DNA of 64,000 nucleotides from Arcuatula senhousia (lineage: Eukaryota > Mollusca > Bivalvia > Mytilida > Mytilidae). The position numbers and the translations under genes are program-made. The notes beneath the pieces are model-generated. The model made no database searches. It was not told the DNA's origin and was given only the letters and a program-made list of their open reading frames with translations. This document shows, one piece after another, positions 1 to 15,000 of this stretch. The DNA lies in contig OZ020304.1 in the NCBI GenBank assembly GCA_963971305.1, forward strand, positions 2,418,001 to 2,482,000, in the 5' to 3' direction. Position 1 is the stretch's first letter. Every line of letters starts with the position of its first letter.

Positions 1-910
1 TCATTCTGATCAAACTTTCAAATAGTAGGTGCACATCTATATTATATAACAAAGATTATGTAAAAGTTTCATGACAATCCATCAAGGGGTTTAGGATGAG
101 TTGTGGATAAGAGATGGGTACCCCCATGTAGTCGAATGGCTAAGTCCATGTTTTGCTATGGGAAACCCCAAAAATCATTCTGATCAAATTTTAAAATAGT
201 AGATGCACATCTACATTTTGTCACAACAATTGTGTGTAAGTTTCATGAAAATCCATCAAGGGGTTTAGGAGGAGTTGCGGATAAGAGATGGGTACCCCCA
301 TGTAGTCAATGGCTAAGTCCATGTTTTGCTATAGGAAACCCCAAAAATCATTCTGATCAAATTTTAAAATAGTAGGTGCACATCTACATTATTTAACAAA
401 GATTGTGTGTAAGTCTCATGAAAATCCATCAAGGGGTTTAGGAGGGGTTGCGGATAAGAGATGGGTACCCCCATGTAGTCGAATGGCTAAGTCCATGTTT
501 TGCTATGGGAAACCCCAAAAACCATTCTGATCAAATTTTAAAATAGTAAGTGCACATCTACATTATGTCACAACAATTGTGTGTAAGTTTCATGAAAATC
601 CATCAGGGGGTTTAGGAGGAGTTGCGGATAAGAGATGGGTACCCCCATGTAGGCAAATGGCTAAGTCCATGTTTTGCTATGGGAAACTCCAAAAATCATT
701 CTGATCAAATTTTAAAATAGTAGGTGCACATCTACATTATGTCACAAAGATTGTGTGTAAGTTTCATGAAAATCCACCAAGGGGTTTAGGAGGAGTTGCG
801 GATAAGAGATGGGTAACCTGAAGTGTAACGGAAGGACGGACGGACGGACGGACGGAAGGACGGACACCCCTATCACTATATACCCCCTACTTTTGAAGTG
901 GGGGGTATAA
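1..910 (+). mobile_element. Pearl/Helentron-like element, 3' part with tandem core
   Basis: Five copies of a unit of about 175 bp start near 1, 175, 348, 523 and 695; each carries the phrase attctgatcaaa and ends in a gggtaccccc block. The array runs into an (ACGG)n/(GGAC)n microsatellite at about 831-866 and a terminal hairpin at about 876-908, whose arms are taccccc and ggggggta around a short loop. Tandem core, tetranucleotide microsatellite and 3' hairpin is the layout of bivalve pearl elements, now seen as non-autonomous Helentrons. The 5' end lies outside the window. No protein is encoded. The family assignment is from structure only. Confidence 0.65.
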
Positions 911-1675
911 AAAGTACATATATTAAAAATATACTATCTAAAACTTACCTTTCCCAACATAAAAACTCAATTGCAGTTTTCTATAAAATAATCTTATTTT
1001 AAGTATTCGTGTTGATTAAGTAATGTCCAGCATAAATATTTACTTTTGGTAAACTGGGTACTGTTAAATTGAGAAATGAAATGTAAACAAACCAGGCAAA
1101 GAGAAAACGAAATCAGTAAATTAAGAAAAACTACTGGTGTTGGCTAAAATCCATTCAGTTTTCTTTTTTTACCAGTTTCGGTTGATTTTGTTTCCTTTCT
1201 TTACAGATTTCCGTTGCTATTTTACTGTTTACGTTTCAATCTTTACCAATATCGTTTTTGTTCCGCTCCCTTTCGTTTGGTTACTTTTTGTTTCTCAGTT
1301 AACCGACAACCGCAATTGTTTACATTCTATAATTAGTTGGTCCTCTTTTTTGACATTGCGTTTTTTTCTTCAGTTTTCTGTCGAAAAGAATACTTTCTGG
1401 TAGGTTTTTTTAAAAATTCAACAGTTTCTTCAAAGGTTTTACAATGTATTCTTCAAATAGTGAGAATTTCATTTTTTTTTTAAATTGCCAAAATGATAGG
1501 TTCTATGTCTTTAAAGTGGAAAAATATGAAGATTCAACAGCAAAGCAAAACAATAAACTTACCTATTTTTATAATACAGGAAAATGACTCATTAGTGACT
1601 ACATATTTACTAATTGACTGTAGAAGATCAGAGATTTGTACAACTGTATCTACTGAAAATTAAATATACAAAATT
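911..1675. other. No gene recognised; pyrimidine-rich tract
   Basis: No exon or RNA gene is supported here. From about 1150 to 1400 the plus strand is strongly T/C-rich with recurring TTTCNGTT-like words. This keeps an 88-codon frame open without any recognisable protein. The missing last exon(s) of DPH6 were looked for here on the minus strand and not found. Confidence 0.5.
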
Positions 1676-1689
1676 ATTAACATATTGTT

Positions 1690-2325
1690 TGGGGAAACTG
1701 TGGAACTGAAGGTATTTACAAAAATACTTTAACTTAAAAAAAAGAGCTGCTAGGTTAATTTTAGATGCAGAACCCTTATCGCCATCAGAACCTCTTTTTC
1801 AGAAAATTGGGATGGATGACAAAAAATATCATAAATATCTAATGATCCAAAAAAGTCTAACTGAAAAAGCTCCCATTTACCTAACAAACATGTTCACATT
1901 CTCGAACAACACCCAAGATTTGAGAAATAATGTGTCAAAGAAAAGGCTTATTGTACCAAAGCCTAAAACAGAAATCTATAAAAGATCCTTCCAATACTCA
2001 GGTTCTGTTATATGGAATGATTTACCAACCCAATTACAGGCTATCTGTAATACAAACCTGTTTAAATTGAAAATAAAAAGTCATTTACTTCATTCTTGTT
2101 CATAGTTCTTTTTTATTTTTATTTTTTTATCTGTGTAAACATTGACTTTTGTTTTCCATAGATTTTGTTTGCATATTGTTCATTTTTTTAATGTAATTCC
2201 TATGAGGGCCTCAGGGAAGATTAGTTATTATATTGTCATGATTGTTGCATACTTTTACTTTGTAAGCATAATAATATTGTAAACTAACTGTGTTACCCTC
2301 TATAAATAAAGAATTAATTATTATT
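1690..2325 (+). pseudogene. 5'-truncated non-LTR retrotransposon (RT C-terminus and 3' tail)
   Basis: The open part 1812-2105 (97 codons) reads as the far C-terminus of a jockey/CR1-type reverse transcriptase, with the family-typical words YSGSVIWNDLP and, just upstream, RAARLILDAEPLSPSEPLF. The upstream piece at about 1690-1810 needs at least one frameshift and holds a stop, so the copy is dead. The 3' end is a TAATTATTATTA-type tail near 2310-2328, as expected for a 3'-anchored LINE insertion. Endonuclease and polymerase domains are absent. It lies downstream of the visible DPH6 exons and in the opposite orientation. Confidence 0.7.
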
Positions 2326-2484
2326 ATTTCTTGGTAAACTCGTGATATTTCATTGAAAGTTTAAAATAGCTTTTTAAGGGAATGCAAGAAGATAATCAAA
2401 CAGCAAATGTCTCCTTTTTTTCAACCCGGTGCACTTCTCTGTATAGTAATCCACTGATAATTCTCATCTTTTTTCTTTTTTGAT

Positions 2485-2556
2485 CAAAAGCTCACATGAG
2501 CTTATGTTATTCGCTTAATCGGCTATAAATAAAGCTTATTTGATTTGATTTGATTG
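2485..2556 (+). mobile_element. LINE/SINE 3' tail with (TTTGA)n
   Basis: The segment has a short hairpin (agctcacatgagct), then ctataaataaagctta, then at least three TTTGA repeats. This is the usual form of a retroposon 3' end with a microsatellite tail. No coding remnant is visible. The rest of 2330-2885 holds nothing I can name. Confidence 0.45.
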
Positions 2557-2885
2557 GGCTTTTTCTTAGCCATTTTAATGTATATTTTATTGTTGTTTTA
2601 AAATACATGTATTATCATTTTGAAATAATGAAAATATAACATTTTTGAAAATGTCTGCAAAATCTTATATTCCAATCAATCTTATTGAGTTTCTTTTAAC
2701 CCATATAGTTAATTAGATTAACTACCCGGTAGTTCAATGTAGTCAGGGTTACCTTATCATAGGGGTCACAATGATTTCATCCCTGATAGTATTAGGGTAT
2801 TAATCAAATATATGTATTGCTCTCCAGTCCACATATATTTTCACTAAAATCAATATGAAGATATGTTTTATATTATTCAACAAAC

Positions 2886-3012
2886 CTTTGGAATTATTTT
2901 GAGAAACATCAGCATAGACCTGCCATTCTATCTGAGCATTACGAGGAAGTTTAGGTACTATAACAAAATCTATCAAACTTGTGTGATTTTCTGGTTTGCT
3001 GTCAGTTTCCTT
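2886..3012 (-). CDS. DPH6: DPH6 coding exon 13 (last one visible)
   Basis: Residues 523-564, with VIVPKLPRNAQIEWQVYA near the end of the second RidA-like domain. Acceptor TTTTTCAG|AAGG; donor AAAG|GTTTGT in phase 1. No stop codon is reached, so the gene continues beyond the left edge. Confidence 0.88.
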
Positions 3013-6000
3013 CTGAAAAAAAAAAAATAAGTCTCAAAATCATTGATGTCTCTTTCATCACAAAGAAATCATTTTAAACAAAATTTGTTTCAATCAGTAC
3101 AAAAATCATTTTTATATCAAAAGTTTTTTGTTTTGTTTTTTAAATAAAAACTAGAGGCTCCTAGGAGCCTGAATCGCTCACCTGGTCCTTAAGGCATAAT
3201 GGTCTCTTCTTTATTGGGTTAAGTCCAAACTTAGACACAACAGAGACTTTCCTGAGGCTAAATGAGCTGAACATTAAAGCAAGCCCCACCTTTTCTCTAT
3301 CTGCAATAGTTTTCATTCAATAGGGCAAAAAACATGAAAAAACGCTTTTTTTTACCTTAAAAGGGCCATTACTCCTATAAGGGCTTATCTGATAACTTCA
3401 TCCCTATTGAAACTTTTGTAAAGCTTAATGAGCTAAACATTTCAGCAAGCAACACCTTTTCTCTATCTGCAATAGTTTTCATTCTATAGGGCAAAAACAT
3501 GAAAAACGCTATTTTTGACCATAAAAGGGCCATAACCCCTATTAAGGGTTATCTGACAGCTTCGACCCAATGAAGACTTTTGTAGAGCTTAATGAGCTGA
3601 ACATTTTAGCAGGCAACAGCTTTTCTCTATCTGCAATAGTTTTTATTCTATAAGGGCAAAAACATGAAAAAAACGCTATTTTTGACCTCAATAGGGCCAA
3701 AACCCCTATTAGGGATCATCTGACAACTTGGACGCAATGGAGACTTTTGTAGAGCTTAATGAGCTGAACATTTTAGCAGGCAACAGCTATACTCTATCTG
3801 CAATAATTTTCATTCTATTGGGCAAAAACATGAAAAAAGGCTATTTTTGACATTAAAAGGGCCATAACCCCTATTAGGGGTCATCTGACAACTTCGACCC
3901 AATGGACACTTTTGTAGAGCTTAATGAGCTGAACATTTAAGCAGGCAACAGCTTTTCTCTATCTGCAATAGTTTTCATTCTATAGGGCAAAAACATGAAA
4001 AAACGCTATTTTTGACCTTAAAAGGGCCATTACCCCTATTAGGGGTTATCTGACAACTTGGACCCAATAGAGACTTTTGTAGAGCTTAATGAGCTGAACA
4101 TTTTAGCAGGCAACAGCTTTTCTCTATCTGCAATAATTTTCATTCTATAGGGCAAAAACATGAAAAAACGCTATTTTTTACCTTAAAAGGGCCATAACCC
4201 CTATTCGGGGTCATCTGACAACTTCGACCCAATGGAGACTTTTGTAGAGCTTAATGAGCTGAACATTTAAGCAGGCAACAGCTTTTCTCTATCTGCAATA
4301 GTTTTCATTCTATAGGGCAAAAACATGAAAAAACGCTATTTTTGACCTTAAAAGGGCCATAACCCCTATTAGGGATCATCTGACAACTTCGACCCAATGG
4401 AGACTTTTGTAGAGCTTTTGATTCTGAAGACCCTAAGATCCTTCAGATTTTTTCTATCTGTTCTAGTTTTCAAGTTATAAGTCTTTGAATGTGATTTTAC
4501 CCTATGTTCTATTTTTAGTAACAGCGGCCATGTTTGTTATCAAATCATAAAGCCGAACACAATTTTTAAACATCATGCCCTGATTAATACTTGGACCAAG
4601 TTTTGAAAAATTCCATTCAGTGGTTTCAGAGAAGAAGATTTTTGAAAAAGTAACGGACGGACGACGGACGACGGACGGACGACGGACGGATGGCGATGAC
4701 AATAGCTCACTTGACCCTTCGGGTCAGGTGAGCTAAAAAACCTTTTTTTTAAATTAAACAAGAGTTAACACTAAAGAATGTCTCGCCTGTCGGCACCATC
4801 AGAAACAATTATTCTTTCTTACTGAGAGAGTATTTTTTGTGATGTACCATTCTTCATGGTTCTCATGGATTAGGCAAACCAAAAAATCAGATAACCAACG
4901 AATCAGTTTTTACATTTCTTTCAATTAAAAAATTGCTAAAACCAAATATTCCCACAAGGATGCAATTTATTTTACCAATCCACGAAAATAGATGCCCACC
5001 AATTTAAGTATTGTTACTAATTGTCTACATTAGTATGTGCAAAGCAGGTCAATCAATAATTCAAACCTGGTTGGTATGAAAGCAAAAAAAAATATGATTG
5101 TAAAGTGAAAATGTCAACAGAATATCCTCATTTGAAAAATGATTCCCGTAAAATGCTTTATATCAGTTTTATACAAATCTAAAGACCTCAATGACGCTTT
5201 TGCATTATAACTGTAAGATGAAGCTAAACCAATCAAAGCACCAATCCTTTGCTTGGGTATTTTTTGGTGATTCAGTACAACTGTACATGTTTAGTGATTT
5301 TGTGTCATGCATATTCACTCCATACTCACTACTTACAGTCTACTACAACACTACTACATAACTTACTTTTAAGTTATTATTCCACTCTTCCATAGCTGTA
5401 ACAACATATTCCTTTCTAGTTACATAACCTATACTGAGAATCACATCACTAAGTTGGGCTTTGCCAGGCATGGCTTGTAATATCCTTTCTACGTGACGTA
5501 ACGATAGTTTTGTCTCTGCTCTGATACCTCCACTGATGATCTGTAATGTACCGGGCACCATAGCTATCTGTCCAGCCACATATATATGGTTACCAGCCTG
5601 CAACAGGAATGAATATATGCAATATGCAACATTAAAAAAAAAATTGTCCAAAAATAGGAGGTGCATGATTGAAAGCTGTAGCTTTTATACATTTCAAGTT
5701 ATCCAGTTATTTGTGGTAACAAATTTCAACACATTCACTATCAACAGTCAAGTCAAAAATCGGTTAGGAAAGTACGAGTCTTTATGCATTAATTTTAAAA
5801 GTTGGTTGCCACATATCAAAGCATTGAGAGAAATTGTTACAAAATTTTGTGTTACTATCAAAATAATGATAGGGGAAAGTTCTTTAGTGACCTTTAAATT
5901 GGAAGGGTTTTTTATTTTCATGGTTAGAAATTTTAAAAGTGACAACATATTTTATTTCATTATTAGCGTAATTTTACACAATTAAGCAGAAACTCTGCTT

Positions 6001-9000
6001 CAAAATATTTTTTTTCTTAATTTTTGTTGACAAAGCATTATCATTTCATGTCGCTTATGATGTTGGGATATGCTTATCTTATGATGATAGTTTCTTCAAA
6101 TGTCACTGTTAAGCATTTTTAAGGATAGTAGTATGCACTCTAGTTTCAAAGGCCAATAAGACCTTCAAAATTTTGAGAAAAAAAATCTTGTTAATATGCA
6201 CATCTGTATAATGATTATTGCGTAATACATGTTCCAAGTTTCGTGCAATTTTATGTTTCTGAGAAGATTCACAGAAACAAGAGGCTCCCAAGAGCCTGAA
6301 TCGCTCACCTGAACTACACAGATACATATATTTGTAGGTATTATTGTGCTTAACCTTATGCGATTTAAATTTATGAAATATCTTGGTTAGTTTTCAAGAT
6401 ATTGGGCTTAATAAGTGCAAATTTGGCAAAAATTAGGAAAAAGAACAATAACTCCCACATCAGCAGTCAGATCTTTTCGGAAATTTCAAGACAGGTAGAT
6501 CTTAATATGTTGATCACTTTTGATTCTTGCACAATTTTGATATCTGAAACCAGTTTTGAGTTATTAGCAAAAAAATGAAATTTGCCCCTATGTTCTATTT
6601 TTAGCCATGGTGGCCATGTTTTTTTACGAATCAAAAATCTGAATGATAGAGTTGTAGCATATAAGCTATCAAACAGTGTGCCATGTTAAGATGCAGTTGG
6701 TCTTACCGTTTCAGACAAGTCAGGGGAAAAGTAATGAACAATGGTAAATATTGACGCATAAAGGGCCATAACTCCTAAAAGAAATGGTTCTACAGCTTTG
6801 ACCTAATTACATGAAATGTAGATCTTGATGTGCTTAATCATATGCAATTTGAATTTTTGAAATATCTTGTATAGTTTTCAAGATATAGGGCTAAATAAGT
6901 GAAAAAAAATTTAAAAATCCAGAAAAGAGGGCAATAACTCCTATGTCGTTTGTTGGATCTTCTTGAAAATTTCAGAGCAGGTAGATCTTGAGATGCTTAT
7001 CACTTTTGTCTCCCATCAGAATTTTGATATCTGTTACCGTTTTTGAGTTATTTGCAAAAAACTGTAATTTGACCCCTATGTTCTATTTTAAGCCATGGAG
7101 GCCATATTTTTTGTCGAATCAAAAATCCGAACGATAGAATTGTAGCATTAATGCTATTAAACAACTGTGCCAAGTTTGGTTGAAGTTGGATGCATGGTGT
7201 CAGACAATTTAATCTTTGAAATTCAGGGTAAAAGTAAGGAAAAATGGTAAATTTTGACGCTTTAAGGGCCATAACTCCTAAAAGAAATGGTTCTACAGCT
7301 TTGACCTAATTACATGAAATGTAGATCTTGATGTGCTTAATCATATGCAATTTGAATTTTTGAAATATCTTGTATAGTTTTCAAGATATAGGGCTAAATA
7401 AGTGCAAAATTTTGAAAAAATCCAAAAAAAAGGCAATAACTCCTACATCGGTTGTTGGATCTTCTTGAAAATTTCTGGGCAGGTAGATCTTGAGGTGCTG
7501 ATCACTTTTACCCTATGCCAGAATTTTGATATCTGTAACCGTTTTCGAGTTATTTGCAAAAAACTGCAATTTACCCCTATGTTCTATTTTTAGCCATGGC
7601 GGCCATGTTTTTCAACGAATCAAAAATCCCCACGCTAATTTTATACTACCTATGCTAATTAACAACTGTGCCAAATTTAAAAGCCATTGGACTTATGGTG
7701 TTAGAGGAGTTAACGTTTGAAAAATGTTATTGAAGACGGACGCCAAGTGATGGCAATAGCTCACATGGACCTTCGGTCCAGGTGAGCTAAAAAAGTGATT
7801 CTTGAGGATTTTCAGCAATAACTTCCAAGTATAAACTAAAAGATAACTGGATCAAAATAAATAGTAATATGCAAATGCTTAGTTTGGTTAAATTCTGTTG
7901 AGCAGTGGAGTCACACATAATACAGATGGACAGACCATTAGAAATAAGAGGGACATAATAAAGCCAGAACCCATGAGAGTTTAGACTTGTTAAGACAACA
8001 CTCATCTAGTTACAGTTCAAACACTTCGTTTTTTCTTTTTTTAAAAGAGATAACATTGATCAATACAGGTATTTGTGAAAGGATAAAATATCTTCAGTAA
8101 AGAAATATAAAGGGTAGATCACAGATAAAAGGTAAAATTAAACAAAATACTGAACATGTCGAAAAAAGAAAAAATAGGGATATAATTGGACATTTAATGC
8201 TACCCCGCCACTATATTCATCAATAGTTAAATATACTTGTATATATACTATACTGTATGTATTACACATCTATGGTCTCAAATAACACTTTTGACGTTCA
8301 CATTCATTTTCAGCTTTAAATCTGCATTTTTGAAATTTTGGCTTGAACAAATATGGGTAAGATGGTACACATGTTATCTATCATTGCGAACCTAATAATT
8401 TTTCTGTCTTATGCTGGTATAAAACATTCACCATCAAGGATTACTTTTTTCGCAAACTTGGATTGTTTACAAAATGCTCAAAATACCCTTTTTACCATGC
8501 TTTCCGGTCTTCCACATGGAGCCTTTTCACACAGCCATGTAAACAAAATTCATACTTTTGTCAAAAATGAATCAAGGATATTTGAAATGAGTGAATCTTT
8601 AGGTTTCATTTGACTGTACACATGATTCCATTATTAATCCAATAAAACTTTGACAATTACAATCAATAACACTGCACTTTTTATTTTAATGGACTTTTTG
8701 AGGGAGGGACAAATTGACCCAGAAGGGGTTAATGAGACCTATATAGGGACAGAAAAGAAATGAGTTATCTTTCCTTGACCCGAAAATTTCATCACTTTCA
8801 AATTTGTGAAATTTATAAAGTGGCAAATCTTCAATAATAATTTTTGGATCATCATGAAAATTAAACTTGATCTGTATTTTATTGTACTTAACAGTTGTGC
8901 AAAGTATCATTCAATTCCCTTGTCGCATTTTCAAGTTATCATCCGAAAACCTTCAGGAGACAGACAGACAGATAGACAGACACGGAAAGAAACTGAGGGT

Positions 9001-12000
9001 ATAACATAATACCTCGCCACTTCATGTGGCGGGGTATAAAGATTGAAAATGAAAATAAAATAAAATAGACACTAAAATTTGTATATCCACCCTTCCTTTA
9101 GGTACATTAACATATCTGACCTGATAAAAGACTATTTTTGTGTTTTTAAGATATGTTCATATCTATCAATATATATATATTATCAATTAACAGATGAAAA
9201 CAAATAAACTAAATACACATGAAATATTAATCATCTGTTGTACTGAACTTTGTGTGATAGATAAATTCTCACTACATGTATTACAAGTTTTTACAACATA
9301 CCTAAATAAATGATTTAATGCATGTATATGTTAGCAGCAATAAACCAAATCAGACATTAAGCCAAATGCTTAGGCAATTAGCTTAAGCCTAGTCACTAAG
9401 GTTATTGCCGAATTGTAAAAGGCATTCAGATTAAAGACTTAGAAATAAGACTAATGCCTGACAAATACACCCCAGCATTATAGGCTTCTTGCTTAATAGA
9501 GCCATAATCAACTTACTAATACAGATTCCTTTTTGTTTTTGAAAGATACTGGCTTAACAATTAAAACAAATAATTTATCAAAAACTTATATTTTAAAAGT
9601 ATATTTAAAATATATTAAACATATTTATGTTAGATAAGACTTGAAGCTAAATCATGTAATTATTACCAAAGTGCAGGTCACATGTCTTGGACAAATGTCA
9701 TTTGCATGTTACAAAGTCTGCCTGATTTAGTTTTGCACTATAATGGTTGTACAGGTACACCTTAAGGGAGTAACCATTTCTTTTTTTGTGAGAAAAGGGG
9801 GGCATTATTGTTTTATTTCATCCTGGCTCTTTTTTATAAAAAAAATATAAAATTTTCTATAAATTTTAGAGCAAAAATATCATCCTAAACTTTTTGTTAC
9901 CTCAAAGCACTGTACTGTCTTTTAATTCTTTATTTTTGACATCCAGCCTTTTTATTTTTAATTTCACCATAGTCCCCCATCTTATATGGCTTGGTCATGT
10001 AATGAGAATGCAACCTGAGAGAATAACTAAGACTGCCCTTCACTGGACACCACCTGGAGAATAACTGTCACATCAGAATTACAAGACATGGGCTATTCAT
10101 GGGGGCAAGCACAGTTTCTTGCAAAAGACAGAGGTAGATGGCGGCAACTTGTTGAAGTCTTATGTCCCATCGGGGACGAAGAGGATAAATAAATAATAAC
10201 CCCAATCTATAAAATTCAAATGATATTACTTTAATGGTAATTTCTGTCTTATGAACAGAATAGTTTTTTGGTGGATGCCCATTTACAATTCATATTTTAT
10301 AGGTGCATCCCCAATGACAGTATTTAGTGCAAAAAAATCTTGATACAATAAATTAATTTATTTTTAAGTTAGGAGATGCTGTAGAGGTTTCCATTTTTAG
10401 TCATTTTTTTCTTGATCTGCAGGGTTAGGATTAACCATATAACCTTGCTGATTTTTTTCTGCATGTGTTTTGAAGTCTCGATTTTCTATTTGATATTTGT
10501 GTGTTTAATTGTGTCGTTTAATATTTGTATATGTATATTTTGTCTGATCTCAAGTTACACATTTATATATGTCTGAGAGTATTAAATAAAATCTGAACAT
10601 AAAACAGTAATCTTTAGAAATTTCATTGTTTTCATTTAATTATTGTGCTTCTTTTAATATTTCCAAACTGTCACATATGTAATTGTTCTCAAAAGAAAAT
10701 ATTTTTTCTTGTCTCCATTCTACATTTTCAAAATGATTCTCTCATTTTTGCTGCAAATTGTTCATTAAATTCACAACTATATGTTTATTTGTCATACAAA
10801 ATATTTTGTAAGACAACTAAACATATAGTTGAATGAATGTTTTTTTTTTATATAAATAAGAATAGAAATGTGAAAAATCTTCATCAATTGTATTTTTTAC
10901 ATTTTTTTATTTATCTTCATGCATTTATTTTGCCTAGGATATTGTTAGAATTTGGCCCCAATAATTACAGGAAATAAGCATAATGCATAAAAAAATTTGG
11001 CAATTAGTAAATGCCTAGGCATTGGCTTATTGCCTAGGAAATATGCTTAATGGCTGATTTTGCTTTATATTGCTGCTAACATATATATACTTGTATTCAA
11101 TAAATAACTAAAACAACTTGATATTTTATTATGATATAAAAATCTGTGTTTACATAAGAAATCAAATCATTAAGGTCACATAATAATTTTATTAGATAGT
11201 AAACTGATTAAACCAAAATGGCTTCAATACAACCAGAGAAGAAAAGTCAAGTTCTAATGAAGTGTCAGCTTTGTGAGGAGGAAAGGACTATTATATCTAA
11301 ATGTGTGGAGTGTAAGCTGCTTTTATGTGAGACCTGTACAAAGCATCATAAGAAAATCACAAATGCCAAGGCTCATAAAATCATTGATCTAAAGGATATT
11401 GGAAATGAACAAATTGAGATAAACTATATGAACATTCCTTGTAAGACTCATCCAGATCAAATGTGCTGTCTCTATTGTGAACCATGCGATTCTCTCATCT
11501 GCCATATTTGTGTTGCTAAGGAACATAAAGGACATGACTTAATTGAAATTAAAGAGGCTCACAAGAGGAAACAAGAAAACCTGAAGTCTACAAGAGGCCA
11601 GATAGAGGGGGATTTGGAGAAAGCAATTAGAAAGGAAAATCAACTCAGAGAGGTCAAGAAAAGTGAAAAATCTAAAATACAGATTGTGAGAAATGACATC
11701 CAGAGTCATGTGAGTACACTTAAACAAGAAGTAGAGAGATATGGGGTTAAACTACTCAAAGAATTAAACCTGACTGAGACTTCCTTAAACCAGTCAATTG
11801 ATACAGATCTTCAAACCCTCAGTGAGAGAATATCTCATCTCCAACAATCTGCGAATGAGATTGATGATTTAGTTCAGTCCATAGAGGCCATAAAAATATT
11901 TCAAGAGACAGACAATGTGAGGGATTCGACAAATCAAAACAATAGTCCTGAAGTCAATAGAGTCTATCAATCTATTAAGGCATTTATTCCACAGAGTCTG

Positions 12001-15000
12001 GATGGGATAGGAGAGCTAAGAGAGAGTGAAGTCACACCATGGGAGGAAGACAAAGTAGAAATATTAGAAAATCAAACATATACTACTGAACTTACTGTTA
12101 TAGCCTGTGTACTGCCAGAACAAGGAGATAAGTTATGGACTGGGTGTTATAAAGATGGTGTACTGTACCACATACAGCTACAGGACCAGGACTTCACAAT
12201 AATAAACAGGATCAACATGGAGGTAGGGGACATGGCAAGGCTTTCTCAGAACAAAATACTTATATCTGTTGGTGAATCTAGACTCAAACTTCTAGACACA
12301 GAGACAGGTGAAGTCACTGACTCAGTCTATGATGTAAGTCCCTATATATCCATAAGTGTCCACATCACCAGCAACAACCAAGTCATTATAGGAGCTGGGG
12401 ATCGTACCAGGAGAATGGTGATGGTATTTGACAACAAAGGAACCAGACTGGCTGTTTATGAACATGATCAACACAACCAACCAATCTTCACCTTACCATT
12501 GAGAATAACCAGCACCTCTAATGGATACATACATGTGGTGGACTATGATGATCCTGATGATGGAGGCAGAGTTATTGTCCTGGATAGAGATGGACATGTA
12601 ATCACCAGGTACACAGGGCATCCTGATATCAACAGAGATTATCCATTCCGTCCTAATGGAATAGTGACAACTCCAGCAGACAGAGTCATTGTAGCAGATC
12701 CTTACAGTAGTACACTAAACATATTAGAAAATACAGGACAATTAGTGACATTCATTAACACAACAGACAATGGAATCTTACTTCCATGCTCACTGGCCTT
12801 CATGGATGATGGACATCTACTGATAGGATGTAGCACTGATGTAGGAAAAAAGGATGCTAAACTACACAAAGTGACAATTAAAGGTGTTTAAATCAAATTA
12901 ACACTTAAATTGAGAATTAAAAATGTTTAACTTATAAAACTGAGCGTGATGCAGTACACATTCTTGATTACCATAACTGACATCCATTAACACTAAAGAC
13001 AAGGGAAACTTACATAGTCAATGGCCTTTGTTAAATGATGGACATTTACTGTTAATATTCACTTGAAATACAATTTTGTTTCTATTTACTAGAATAAATG
13101 ACATAGACAATATTAACGTATAAAATAAGTGTATTTGACACAACATTTATTACATCTAAATATAAATACTTTACAATATATAATACATGTACATGTATTG
13201 AGATGTGACATAAATGTACAGGAGTGGATCCAGGATTTGTTCAAGGGGTGTCGTCACAAATTGATGTTAAATCATTAAGTTAAAAATTAAGAAACAGCAT
13301 CACTTTTTATTTAGTTGATATTGCTATCCAGATGGGAAAAAAAAAACTTCCGTAGGCTAGCTGTTGGATTTCTCGCAGCCCAAACTTTAAAACAAATATT
13401 GAAAGGGGTTAGGAGGAAGCTTTGTTAGTTACTTAGCACAATTTTAACTATATCTAAAAGATTAACATGAAAGAGGGGGCAAAATAAACATGAAATGATG
13501 GTAAAATGGGGGGAATGGAGACACAGGACAAATCAGTGTGGGGATGAGTGTTTTGAGTCCCACCAAAAAAAGGAGGGATAGGCATGCAGGATTGGACAAT
13601 TTAACCTCCTGCATGGGAATCATACAGGTCCTATTCTTATCATATCCTGCAACACAATTTAAGTGCAAGGAGCAGGAAATTTCCCCATCATGTTACACCA
13701 CTATGGTTTGCAGTCAGGCTTTTTGCATTATCAGTGGCGGATCCAGATATTCTGAAAAGAAGGGGCCCACTGACTGGCCTAAGAGGGGACCCGCTTTGGT
13801 CACACTTCAATGATTTCCTATATATTCAACAAAAATGTTCCGCCAAAAGGGGGGGGGCCCCCCAGCCCCCCCTTGATCCGCCTATGATTATAAACTGACA
13901 ACACTGCAATGAATCATGACACAACAGTCCCATTTAACCATCTGAGGCATGTATTCTTGTCGCTCTGCAGGCAAATTGGCCTTACCCAATATCAGGTTTC
14001 TGAGCCCTCTTTTGTAAACTTACCTTTTAGCTAAGTGCTGCTGAGAAAGTTATAATTTTCTCAGTTGAAACCAAGAGTTAACACTAAAGTATGTCTTGCC
14101 TGCCTGAACAAATCTTTCTTACTTCCGCTATATTTTGAAATTATAATGATTTTCAATTTCTCAGAGCAAAAGGTGTTTATAGAACTTTAACATTGCTAAT
14201 ATATGCAATAAAAATAATCAAAGTCACTCAACCAGAAAATCAAGGTCAAGGTCAAATGATGGGGATGCAACTGTGCTAAGCTAATACTAGGGCTATAAAT
14301 GCATACTAAGTATCCTCAACCTAAGAGTTATAGTTCTGGAGATATGGAGGTGCTCACAAAACCTTACCATTGCTATTATATGTATTGAAAATTGTCAAAG
14401 TCACTCAACCGGAAAATCAAGATCAAGGTCAAAAGATGGGGATGCAACTGTGCTAAATCAAAGTTTGTTTTTCCTGCAAAAACGATGTCTCCTCCTGCTT
14501 CCCAAAAAGTTCAACGGGCCATTACTCCCACAAAAATTTGAGGAACTTAATTTCCTGGTAATAAGCTCAACTACATATGTTGTCCTTCCTACATACCAAG
14601 TATCATTGAATTCAGTTCAATAGTTTCAGAGGAACTGCGCTGACAGGTTGAATAATGAGGATTTAAAACAAATTTATAAGTTCAAAGGGCCATAACTCCC
14701 TAAAAAATTTGAGGATCAAAATTTCCTGGTAGTGTGCACAACTATACATGGTGTCCTTCCTATATACCAAGTTTCATTGAATTCGGTTGAGTAGTTTCAG
14801 AGGAGTTGCACTGACAAGACGATAAATGACAATTTTCAGCAAATTTTTAAGTTCAAAGGGCCATAACTCCCACAAAAATTTGAGGATCAAATTCTCCTGG
14901 TGATATGCACAACTCCATATGATGTTCTTCCTATATACCAAGTTTCGTTGAATTTGGTTCAAAAGTTTCAGAGGAGTTGCACTGACAAACTTTGTGACAG

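Noticed and set aside
1137..1403. 88-codon Phe/Leu-rich open frame
   Set aside because: Kept open by a pyrimidine-rich strand; no domain, no splice support and no relation to DPH6.
1..2885. Terminal exon(s) of DPH6 within the first 2.9 kb
   Set aside because: No minus-strand stretch with an acceptor and RidA-like or C-terminal DPH6 sequence was found; the end is probably outside the window.
5536..5985. 149-codon plus-strand frame over DPH6 exon 12
   Set aside because: Its first part is antisense to the conserved RidA-like exon and the remainder is AT-rich intron.
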